From: Bacteroidota bacterium
GTDB lineage: Bacteria > Bacteroidota > Bacteroidia > Bacteroidales > B39-G9
Reading direction: 5' to 3'
Assembly: GCA_003648455.1 (NCBI GenBank)
Contig: QMPG01000050.1
Coordinates: 1-13,251, forward strand
DNA length: 13,251 nt
Part shown: one piece after another, positions 1 through 5,807 of the stretch
Position numbering within the stretch: the first letter of the stretch is position 1
How the letters are laid out: the number at the start of each line of letters is the position of its first letter
Notes under the pieces: model-generated
The model's input: only the letters and a program-made list of their open reading frames with translations
The model's database searches: none
Told to the model about the DNA's origin: nothing
Program-made: the position numbers and the translations under genes

Positions 1-101
1 ATAGTCAATATTTAATACGGAATTTCAAATTTCCAGTTTCATTTTATTAAAATTACAAACATTAAACAATTTACATTTTAGATTTAAACATTTGAAAAAA
101 T

Positions 102-177
102 ACCTGACAGGTTTGATTTATAATAGTTACAGGGATTTTTCATCTTTCTGTCAAACAATTAGAGAAACCTGTCAGGT
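102..177. repeat. Inverted repeat with acctgacaggttt arms
   Basis: The 13-base arm acctgacaggttt (102-114) is matched exactly in reverse complement by aaacctgtcaggt (165-177), with a 50-base spacer. Each arm also holds its own small palindrome (acctg-a-caggt). Motifs of this kind recur between genes in Bacteroidota, from memory. A role is unknown; it could form a hairpin upstream of the radical SAM gene. Confidence 0.6.
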
Positions 178-189
178 GTTGGAAATTTT

Positions 190-217
190 AAACATTAAAC
201 TTTAAACATTAAACTTT
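190..217. repeat. 14-bp tandem duplication upstream of the radical SAM gene
   Basis: The unit aaacattaaacttt occurs twice in tandem (190-203 and 204-217). A partial third copy, aaacattaaac, lies near 58-68. It sits 25 bases before the start codon at 242, so it may be part of the leader or promoter region, but I see no good TTG/TAnnTTTG promoter pair here. Confidence 0.6.
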
Positions 218-241
218 ATAATTTTACAAACTAATTTTATT

Positions 242-1180
242 ATGTATAAATATATTTTCGGACCGGTGCCATCTCGTCGTTTAGGAATGTCTTTGGGACT
301 TGATATGGTTCCTCACAAAGTATGCTCATTAAATTGCGTTTATTGCGAATGTGGGCGTACTACCAATTTAACAGTAGAAAGAAAAGAATATGTGCCTTAC
401 GATGAAGTAATAAAAGAGCTCGATGATTTTATGAAAAATAATCCCGCACCGGATTTTATTACTTTTTCTGGCTCGGGCGAACCAACTCTTAACTCTCGCA
501 TTGGAGATATTATTAATCATATAAAATCAAATTATGAAAATATTCCTGTTGCTGTTTTAACAAACGGGACATTGTTTAGCGATAAAGAAGTTAGAAAAGA
601 ATTGCTTAAGGCAGATGTCGTTCTTCCTTCATTAGATGCTGCTTCAAGTACAGCTTTTGCTAAAATTAACAGACCTTTTCATTCAATTAATATTGATGAA
701 TATATTCAAGGTTTGATAGATTTTAGCAATGAATTCAAAGGTAGAATATGGCTCGAAGTATTCATTATTCCTGGTATGAACGATAATAAATCGGATTTAG
801 ATTTATTAAAAAAGATTATTAAAAAAATTAACCCCGAAGAAATTCAACTTAACACATTAGACCGCCCCGGAGTGATTGATAATATTAGAGCTGCAACAAA
901 AATTGAGTTGCAGAGTATTGTTGACTATTGGGGGCTCGATAATGTTGAGATAATTGCTGCAGTAGCAAAACGTAAAGACGTAAAATCTTTTCGTAAAGAT
1001 ATAGAATCTGCAATTCTTGAAACAATTTTTAGAAGACCATGCACTCTCGAAGATATGACTGAAATTCTTGGATTGCATATAAACGAAATTAACAAATATC
1101 TTGACACTTTAGAAGCAGACGGTAAGATTGAAGCTGTGCGACAAGAACGAGGCTTGTTCTATCAGGTTAAGAATAAATAA
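242..1180 (+). CDS. Radical SAM protein, COG0731/TYW1-like, with C-terminal winged helix
   Basis: The 312-residue protein begins with the family-typical stretch FGPVPSRRLG (residues 6-15). A radical SAM cysteine motif follows, C28-x3-C32-x2-C35, which should bind a [4Fe-4S] cluster that cleaves S-adenosylmethionine. C37 lies just after it. SGSGEPTL at 76-83 is the SAM-binding glycine/GEP motif of the superfamily. Residues from about 254 to 310 look like a winged helix-turn-helix and are probably an added nucleic-acid or protein binding domain. The group is often annotated as related to wyosine synthetase, but the archaeal/eukaryotic tRNA wyosine pathway is not expected in bacteria, so the substrate is unknown. 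The gene stands alone on the plus strand and is followed by a terminator. The ATG at 242 fits the conserved N-terminus; no Shine-Dalgarno is visible, as is usual in this phylum. Confidence 0.88.
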   Translation: MYKYIFGPVPSRRLGMSLGLDMVPHKVCSLNCVYCECGRTTNLTVERKEYVPYDEVIKELDDFMKNNPAPDFITFSGSGEPTLNSRIGDIINHIKSNYENIPVAVLTNGTLFSDKEVRKELLKADVVLPSLDAASSTAFAKINRPFHSINIDEYIQGLIDFSNEFKGRIWLEVFIIPGMNDNKSDLDLLKKIIKKINPEEIQLNTLDRPGVIDNIRAATKIELQSIVDYWGLDNVEIIAAVAKRKDVKSFRKDIESAILETIFRRPCTLEDMTEILGLHINEINKYLDTLEADGKIEAVRQERGLFYQVKNK

Positions 1181-1201
1181 TTGATAATTTTAATTATAAT
1201 G

Positions 1202-1235
1202 AAATGACATGTCTTTTGATATGTCATTTTTTTTT
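1202..1235 (+). terminator. Rho-independent terminator of the radical SAM gene
   Basis: The stem arms aaatgacat (1202-1210) and atgtcattt (1221-1229) are exact complements. They can be extended inward by three pairs with one G-T wobble. A run of Ts follows to about 1235. It lies about 20 bases after the stop codon at 1180. Confidence 0.82.
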
Positions 1236-1243
1236 ATAAAAAA

Positions 1244-1413
1244 TTAACCCGCTTTATTCATGCAAAAACGAAGTGAATTGCATGAATAAGCGATGGATAG
1301 TGGAAAGTAAAGCGGGAAACCCCGCATTAGAAGTACCCAAATTTGGGGTTTTAAAAACCCCAAATTTGTTGGTAATTCTTAAGCGTAGAAAAATTATGAA
1401 TTTTTCGGGTTAA
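1244..1413. repeat. Dispersed palindromic repeat, copy 1 (possible MITE)
   Basis: The segment is bounded by the 8-bp inverted ends ttaacccg (1244-1251) and cgggttaa (1406-1413). Inside are three further foldbacks. The first is cgctttattcatgcaa (1250-1265) against ttgcatgaataagcg (1278-1292), with one bulge. The second is a perfect 31-base palindrome at 1338-1368. The third is gaaaaatt/aatttttc at 1388-1406. The sequence cccgcttta (1248-1256) can also pair with taaagcggg (1308-1316), so two folds compete. The first 75 bases recur at 12980-13053, and the ends plus inner hairpin recur in reduced form at 3676-3732. There is no ORF and no clear target duplication. This accounts for most of the gap between the radical SAM gene and the beta-barrel gene. 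Confidence 0.72.
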
Positions 1414-1430
1414 ATACCATAATCGCGGTA

Positions 1431-1461
1431 TTGCACATAAAAAATTTTCCCCTCATTTTTG
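1431..1461 (+). promoter_or_regulatory. Candidate Bacteroidota-type promoter of the beta-barrel gene
   Basis: A -33 TTG lies at 1431-1433. After a 20-base spacer comes CATTTTTG at 1454-1461, which matches the -7 consensus TAnnTTTG except for its first base. Transcription would begin near 1468, leaving a leader of about 24 bases before the ATG at 1492. Confidence 0.5.
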
Positions 1462-1491
1462 TGTTGTTTTTAATCAATCTAAATAAAGAAA

Positions 1492-2286
1492 ATGAAATTT
1501 GTTTTAATATTACTCGCTTTTTTCTTAATAAATATTGAAGTATCTGCACAAATAGGTGGTCTTTCGGCTTCAAAATTAAATTCAGTATGTGTTGATGTAG
1601 TAAAATACCATGTTATTGAATTTGAACCAAGTTTTTATTATTCAAACAGTAGCAAATATTGGAATAACGACAATCGCTTGTCCAATACTTTTAACACAAG
1701 TGACAGCATAAGCAACTCAGCCGGTATGCAGTTCCGTTTTACTTATGGATTATTAAATAGATTAGAGGTTGGTGTTACTGTACCATACGATTTGTCAATG
1801 AGTAGTTGGGGATTAAGATACATAGTTTCGCAAAATAATAAATTGGGTTTTGCTTTAATGTCTGGTGTAAATGTTCCATTGGGTAATAATATACAAGATA
1901 GAAGCATTAAGACAGAAGAAAACACCAGTCAATTTGGTTTTGGGGCTGTTCTTTCTTATCAAGAAAATTCAAATTTTTCGATTGATTTTAATGCTCAGTT
2001 TAATAGCTATTTAAAAAAGTTGAAAAGCACAGAAAATAATAGCTTATATTTGAGTGCTGAAGCCGGTTATTTTTTCTTTTCACATAGTTTCCAAATTATT
2101 GGTGGCGTGGGATACCAAAATCATTATTATGATGCTGATAATAAATTTCTTGTAACTCTTTATCCCGGTATGTCAATTGAGACAGGAAAAGATTTTATTA
2201 TTGTATTACAAGCGCCATTTGATATTTATGGTAAAAATATTGGAAAAACAGTTGGCTTTGGTTTTGCTTTAACATTAATTATTTGA
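1492..2286 (+). CDS. Predicted outer-membrane beta-barrel protein (Phenol_MetA_deg-like)
   Basis: The 264-residue protein opens with a clear Sec signal peptide: a Lys at residue 2, a hydrophobic core to about residue 13, and VSA-Q at 17-20, giving likely cleavage after A19. The mature part is rich in alternating polar and hydrophobic stretches with Tyr, Phe and Gly. Examples are FRFTYGLLNRLEVGVTVPYD near 82-101 and the closing GFGFALTLII. This suggests amphipathic strands of an outer-membrane barrel. The LEVGVTVPY and YPGMSIETG segments resemble the loosely defined MetA-pathway/transporter barrel family (Phenol_MetA_deg). Such proteins are generally of unknown substrate. The gene is monocistronic, has its own promoter at 1431-1461, and converges on psd. 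Fold class is fairly certain; family name and function are not. Confidence 0.72.
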   Translation: MKFVLILLAFFLINIEVSAQIGGLSASKLNSVCVDVVKYHVIEFEPSFYYSNSSKYWNNDNRLSNTFNTSDSISNSAGMQFRFTYGLLNRLEVGVTVPYDLSMSSWGLRYIVSQNNKLGFALMSGVNVPLGNNIQDRSIKTEENTSQFGFGAVLSYQENSNFSIDFNAQFNSYLKKLKSTENNSLYLSAEAGYFFFSHSFQIIGGVGYQNHYYDADNKFLVTLYPGMSIETGKDFIIVLQAPFDIYGKNIGKTVGFGFALTLII

Positions 2287-2353
2287 TAAAACAAGTAAAT
2301 AATTTAGTATAAGTTTAAAAATAAATTTGTACAGAGATTTTATTTGATATTTT

Positions 2354-3313
2354 TTAAAAACTTTTTCCAATTTTTTCTCCCATTTTTACTTCAGTTTCTA
2401 AATTGTTTTGTGTGTTTCTCAATAAATCTTCGTCAATCTTAATTTTATTTTTCTCAAAAAGAAGCACAACTGAAGAACCTCCAAATTTAAAAAATCCTTT
2501 ATCTTCTCCTTTTACTGCTTTATATCCTTTATAAGTTTGAATAATGCTTCCTACCATTGTTGCTCCAACTTCTGTCATAATAACATCACCAAATTTTTTT
2601 GTGTAAATTGTAACATACTCTCTCTTATTCTGACAAAAAATTTCTATCATTTTTTTAACAGCAATAGGCGAAACAGAATAATAATCACCTTTTATTTTTG
2701 TTAATTCAGAGATTTTTCCGTCAACAGGAAAATGAAATCTGTGATAATCAGTAGGACATACCCTCAATATTATGATACTTCCATTTAAATATTTTTTTGC
2801 AAGAGAATCGCTTTGAAGAAATTTCTTAAGATTAAACTGATAGCCTTTAACAATAAAATTTTGATTGCTAACATTACTATATGCAAGAATTTTACCATCA
2901 CCCGGCGAAATAATCACATTAGAATCGGCATCTATTTTTCTGGCACCGGCTTTTAATTTTCTTGTAAAAAAATCGTTAAAAGAAATGAATTTTTGCTTTT
3001 CAGATTCGTCTATATTAATATTATACTCTTTTATAAACGGTTGTATTTTTGCAATAGATTTCGGAGAATCCATCATTTCACCATAAAAAGAAGAAACAAA
3101 TTTACGTTTTACTATTGAATGAAGTGAAAGTTTTCCTACAGGATTATTGTATAACCAAACAAGCCATTTTTCTCCAACTACTTTTTCAATTTTAATTTCA
3201 CCGCTTGCCCTATCTATATATTTTATTGGTGTGTTTTTTGTTCCAGGGTAAAATGTTAATACTAATACAATTAATATTATTGAAATAAGAATTATTTTTT
3301 TTTTTGATTTCAT
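2354..3313 (-). CDS. psd: Phosphatidylserine decarboxylase proenzyme
   Basis: This membrane enzyme decarboxylates phosphatidylserine to phosphatidylethanolamine. From the ATG at 3313 it has 319 residues. A basic start (MKSKKK) and a transmembrane segment at about 6-24 anchor it to the inner membrane. Visible motifs are SPGDG at 136-140 (catalytic Asp139), YHRFHFP around His191 and His194, and TEVGATMVGSI near 247-257. The self-cleavage site is GGSS at 278-281, where Ser280 should become the pyruvoyl group. Cleavage gives a beta chain of about 279 residues and an alpha chain of about 40. The GGSS form and the LLFE tail look like the long, eukaryote/Clostridium-type branch rather than the LGST E. 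coli type. An in-frame TTG lies 30 bases upstream (3343), but the ATG is preferred: the extra residues are only lysine-rich and no ribosome site favours the TTG. A promoter lies at 3404-3435. No phosphatidylserine synthase gene is in view. Confidence 0.93.
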   Translation of the reverse strand: MKSKKKIILISIILIVLVLTFYPGTKNTPIKYIDRASGEIKIEKVVGEKWLVWLYNNPVGKLSLHSIVKRKFVSSFYGEMMDSPKSIAKIQPFIKEYNINIDESEKQKFISFNDFFTRKLKAGARKIDADSNVIISPGDGKILAYSNVSNQNFIVKGYQFNLKKFLQSDSLAKKYLNGSIIILRVCPTDYHRFHFPVDGKISELTKIKGDYYSVSPIAVKKMIEIFCQNKREYVTIYTKKFGDVIMTEVGATMVGSIIQTYKGYKAVKGEDKGFFKFGGSSVVLLFEKNKIKIDEDLLRNTQNNLETEVKMGEKIGKSF

Positions 3314-3403
3314 GTGTTTGTGTTTTTTAAATAAATTTTTCAACGCTCACATAGTTGAGTTTGTAGCTTCGTTTTTTTATTTTTTATGTTAACTGCAAAG
3401 TTA

Positions 3404-3435
3404 CAAATTTAGTCGAAATAAAATCAAACTCACAA
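3404..3435 (-). promoter_or_regulatory. Candidate Bacteroidota-type promoter of psd
   Basis: Read on the minus strand, TTG (complement of 3433-3435) is followed after 21 bases by TAAATTTG (complement of 3404-3411), an exact TAnnTTTG. Transcription should begin near 3397, leaving about 85 bases of leader before the ATG at 3313. Confidence 0.65.
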
Positions 3436-3536
3436 GTTAAAAAAACAAAGAGGTTGATTTTCGTCAACAACAATAAAAAAATATTTTTAGAAACCAATTT
3501 TAAATATACAAATCTGTAATTCACGTATTTTTTATA

Positions 3537-3759
3537 AATATTTTGTACATTTGAAAATATCAGGAATAGTTGATTGTGGACCAACTTCCCTCGCTCGGCG
3601 AAGCCTCTGACTTCATCGTAAATTAATTCACAAAAATTAATTATCAGAACCGTGCCACGGCTATTTACCACGTAAATTAACCCGCTTTATTCATACAATT
3701 CACTTCGTTTTTGTATTAATAAGCGGGTTAATATTTTGTACATTTGAAAATATCAAGAA
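3537..3759. repeat. 30-bp direct repeat flanking a hairpin element (dispersed repeat, copy 2)
   Basis: A 30-base sequence with core ttttgtacatttgaaaatat occurs at 3537-3566 and again at 3730-3759 with one mismatch (g3563 versus a3756). The repeat contains its own imperfect palindrome (atatttt/aaaatat). Between the copies lie a ccgtg-c-cacgg palindrome (3650-3660), the direct repeat cgtaaattaa (3617-3626 and 3671-3680), and a 57-base foldback. The foldback runs attaacccgctt (3676-3687) to aagcgggttaat (3721-3732), with an inner stem around the loop 3699-3710. Its ends and inner sequence match the repeat at 1244-1413, with the inner part in the opposite orientation. The arrangement looks like an insertion with a long duplication, or a repeat-mediated duplication. 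The reading frame across it on the minus strand (3384-3671) resembles no protein I know. Confidence 0.7.
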
Positions 3760-3811
3760 ATAAAGGACTGAAATTTTTATAAAAACATCTGCTTTATATC
3801 CGAATTTATGT

Positions 3812-3842
3812 TGTAACAATGGCACTTCTATATATTGTTACA
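3812..3842. promoter_or_regulatory. Inverted repeat upstream of parDE, possible operator
   Basis: The 9-base arms tgtaacaat (3812-3820) and attgttaca (3834-3842) are exact reverse complements separated by 13 bases, a centre-to-centre spacing of about two helical turns. They end about 34 bases before the -33 box of the parDE promoter. ParD-type antitoxins usually repress their own operon, so this is a plausible but unproven binding site. Confidence 0.4.
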
Positions 3843-3875
3843 TATATACAAGTTGAAAACAATACCATGAAAAAT

Positions 3876-3906
3876 TTGTTTTTGGTTCAAATATGATGTA
3901 ATTTTG
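3876..3906 (+). promoter_or_regulatory. Candidate Bacteroidota-type promoter of the toxin-antitoxin operon
   Basis: A -33 TTG at 3876-3878 is followed after 20 bases by TAATTTTG (3899-3906), an exact match to TAnnTTTG. Transcription would begin near 3912, only about a dozen bases before the ATG at 3924, so the leader is very short. Confidence 0.7.
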
Positions 3907-3923
3907 CACCAAAAAGAAAGATT

Positions 3924-4163
3924 ATGATTAGGCAAAGTATTTCATTTACAGAACCCAATGATGAGTGGCTAAAAGCTCAAATGGAAAATAAAGAATATTC
4001 CAGCAAGAGTGAACTTATTAATGATTTAATTAGACAAGCAAGAAAGCAGCAAGTTCAAATTGATTGGATAAAAGCAAAATTTGAGAAAGCTGAAAATAAT
4101 GGATTTACCGAAGATAGTAAAGAACAAATTTTAAAACAATCAAAATCTTTGCTAAATGAGTAA
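3924..4163 (+). CDS. parD: ParD/CopG-like ribbon-helix-helix antitoxin
   Basis: This 79-residue protein is the antitoxin of a type II toxin-antitoxin pair. It should neutralise the toxin encoded next to it and repress the shared promoter. Residues 2-9 (IRQSISFT) have the alternating pattern of the DNA-contacting beta strand of ribbon-helix-helix proteins. Two helices follow at about 11-22 and 27-43, with SSKSELINDLIRQAR in the second. The charged C-terminal half (about 44-79) is the expected toxin-wrapping tail. Its last codons overlap the toxin gene by 8 bases (atgagtaa at 4156-4163), which implies translational coupling. The length is normal for the family. The promoter and short leader directly upstream support this start. 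Confidence 0.85.
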   Translation: MIRQSISFTEPNDEWLKAQMENKEYSSKSELINDLIRQARKQQVQIDWIKAKFEKAENNGFTEDSKEQILKQSKSLLNE

Positions 4164-4443
4164 ATACCGCTTAAGCAATGAAGCTAAAGATGACCTAATA
4201 CGAATCCACCACTATGGAGTTGAAAAGTTTGGTATGGTTCAGGCTGACAAATATTTCAATTCATTTTTCAAATATTTTGATATTATAGCCCAGCATCCTT
4301 ATTCCTTTGAATCAGTTGATTATTTAAAAAAGGGTTATAGACGTTGTGTTTGTGGTTCTGATTCTATATTTTTCAAAATTAACGGAGATATTATTGAGAT
4401 AATGACTATAATTGGTAGACAAGATTTGAATAGTGTTCTATAA
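4156..4443 (+). CDS. parE: ParE/RelE-superfamily toxin
   Basis: This 95-residue protein matches the ParE branch of the RelE/ParE fold. It starts with YRLSNEAKDDLIRIHHYGVEKFG-like strand and helix segments (4-26). It then has a QADKYFNSFFKYFDIIAQHP helix (29-48), the core strands RRCVCGSDSIFFKI (62-75), and the typical ending IEIMTIIGRQD (80-90). Relatives that are true ParE toxins poison DNA gyrase; RelE relatives cut mRNA. The RQD ending and the ParD-type partner favour ParE, but the target is inferred. It lies 3' of its antitoxin with an 8-base overlap, looks intact, and converges on the response regulator gene with a 58-base gap. Confidence 0.85.
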   Translation: MSKYRLSNEAKDDLIRIHHYGVEKFGMVQADKYFNSFFKYFDIIAQHPYSFESVDYLKKGYRRCVCGSDSIFFKINGDIIEIMTIIGRQDLNSVL

Positions 4444-4501
4444 TGATATTAAAAAAATGACATGAAAAGTGCATCAGAAAAAAACATCTGAATTAAACCA
4501 C

Positions 4502-5668
4502 TTATTTTCCTAAAGGATGCGCAAAATTTTTAACATCGTCATCGGTAATTGAGTTGTCGCATAAAATGATGAGGCGTTCTATAACATTGCGAAATTCACG
4601 AATATTACCTGTCCAGTTAATTTTTTTTAGTTCATCAAGGGCTTTTTCGGTAATGGTTTTTTTAGGCATTTTATAATCGTTGCAAATATTTTGAATAAAA
4701 TAATCTGCTAATAAAGGAATATCTTCTTTGCGTTCGTTTAGCGAAGGCACTTCAATAAGTATCACGCTTAAGCGATGATAAAGGTCTTCTCTAAAGTTGT
4801 GCTTTTCAATTTCTTTTTTTAAATCTTTGTTTGTGGCTGCAATTATCCTGACATTAACATTTATTTTTTTATCGCCGCCCACACGGTAAATTATGTTTTC
4901 CTGCAAAGCTCTAAGAACTTTCGATTGAGCCGACAAGCTCATATCGCCAATCTCATCGAGAAAGAGAGTGCCGTTTTCTGCTTGTTCAAATTTACCTATT
5001 CGTTGTTTATTGGCAGAAGTAAAAGCACCTTTTTCGTGTCCAAAAAGCTCGCTCTCAATTAGTTCTGTGGGTATTGCCGCACAATTAACTTCAACAAATG
5101 GCTGGTCGGCTCTGTTACTCTGTTCGTGAATCCAGTGAGCAACAACTTCTTTACCGCTACCATTATCTCCGGTAATCAATACTTTAGCATCGGTAGGTGC
5201 AATTTTGGCAATCATTTGTTTTATCTTCACAATTGAAGATGCATTGCCAATCATTTCATATTTACGATTAATTTTTTGTTTTAATTTTTTTGTCTCAACA
5301 ATTAAATTTGATTTATCGGTAGCGTTACGCAATGTTATCAATAGTCGGTTTAGGTCGAGAGGTTTTTCAATAAAATCGAAAGCACCTTTTTTTATTGCTT
5401 CAACAGCAGTTTCAATATTGCCATGTCCTGAAATCATAATTACCGGAATTTCAGGATTAATTTTCATTATTTCTTCAAGAACTTCAATGCCGTCCATTTT
5501 GGGCATTTTTATATCACAAAGTATAAGGTCGAATTTATTTTGCTTAACTAAGTTGATGCCCTCTTCACCATCAATAGCCAAAACTGTTTGATGTTTTTCA
5601 TATTCAAGAATCTCCTTTAGCGAGTTCCGAATACTCTTTTCATCATCTATAATTAATATTTTCGACAT
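4502..5668 (-). CDS. Sigma-54-type response regulator lacking a DNA-binding domain
   Basis: The 388-residue protein has an NtrC-like receiver domain (about 1-118) with acidic pocket D8/D9, phospho-acceptor D52, S80 and K102. A sigma-54-activating AAA+ domain follows (about 138-370). It has Walker A GDNGSGKE (167-174), sensor loop GAFTSA (214-219) in place of GAFTGA, Walker B GTLFLDEI (233-240), and FREDLYHRL (292-300) with arginine-finger candidates R293 and R299. The [15 protein letters not shown] segment (352-366) closes the domain. The chain ends at GK388, whereas NtrC/AtoC proteins continue to about 450-470 with a Fis helix-turn-helix. No such domain is encoded here, and the 58 bases after the stop leave no room for a remnant. 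It may activate sigma-54 RNA polymerase from solution, like FlgR or CtcC. It follows natAB on the same strand; the cognate histidine kinase is not in the window. A TATTTTTG box at 5782-5789 (minus) could be a -7, but has no good -33. Confidence 0.9.
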   Translation of the reverse strand: MSKILIIDDEKSIRNSLKEILEYEKHQTVLAIDGEEGINLVKQNKFDLILCDIKMPKMDGIEVLEEIMKINPEIPVIMISGHGNIETAVEAIKKGAFDFIEKPLDLNRLLITLRNATDKSNLIVETKKLKQKINRKYEMIGNASSIVKIKQMIAKIAPTDAKVLITGDNGSGKEVVAHWIHEQSNRADQPFVEVNCAAIPTELIESELFGHEKGAFTSANKQRIGKFEQAENGTLFLDEIGDMSLSAQSKVLRALQENIIYRVGGDKKINVNVRIIAATNKDLKKEIEKHNFREDLYHRLSVILIEVPSLNERKEDIPLLADYFIQNICNDYKMPKKTITEKALDELKKINWTGNIREFRNVIERLIILCDNSITDDDVKNFAHPLGK

Positions 5669-5807
5669 TATTTAGTGTTTATTACCAAGTCCTAACGGTT
5701 TATTATTGTTTTTGACTATCGGCAATTTAAGCATTTTGTCTTTTATTATCACAAATCTGTTAGAACTTTTTGATTATTATACAAAAATAATTAATTCCAC
5801 AATCTCC

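Noticed and set aside
2287..2353. Terminator between the convergent barrel gene and psd
   Set aside because: Only weak AT foldbacks (aagttta/taaattt) are visible; nothing separates them from background in such AT-rich DNA.
3314..3343. TTG start adding 10 residues to psd
   Set aside because: The extra residues are only lysine-rich, no ribosome site supports the TTG, and the ATG at 3313 gives a normal basic N-terminus before the membrane segment.
3384..3671. 95-codon open frame on the minus strand upstream of psd
   Set aside because: It crosses the psd promoter and much of the direct-repeat and hairpin region, has a biased low-complexity composition, and resembles no protein family I know.
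4474..4491. Hairpin tcaga/tctga between parE and the response regulator as a terminator
   Set aside because: The stem has only 5 bp, and no U-tract follows it directly on either strand.
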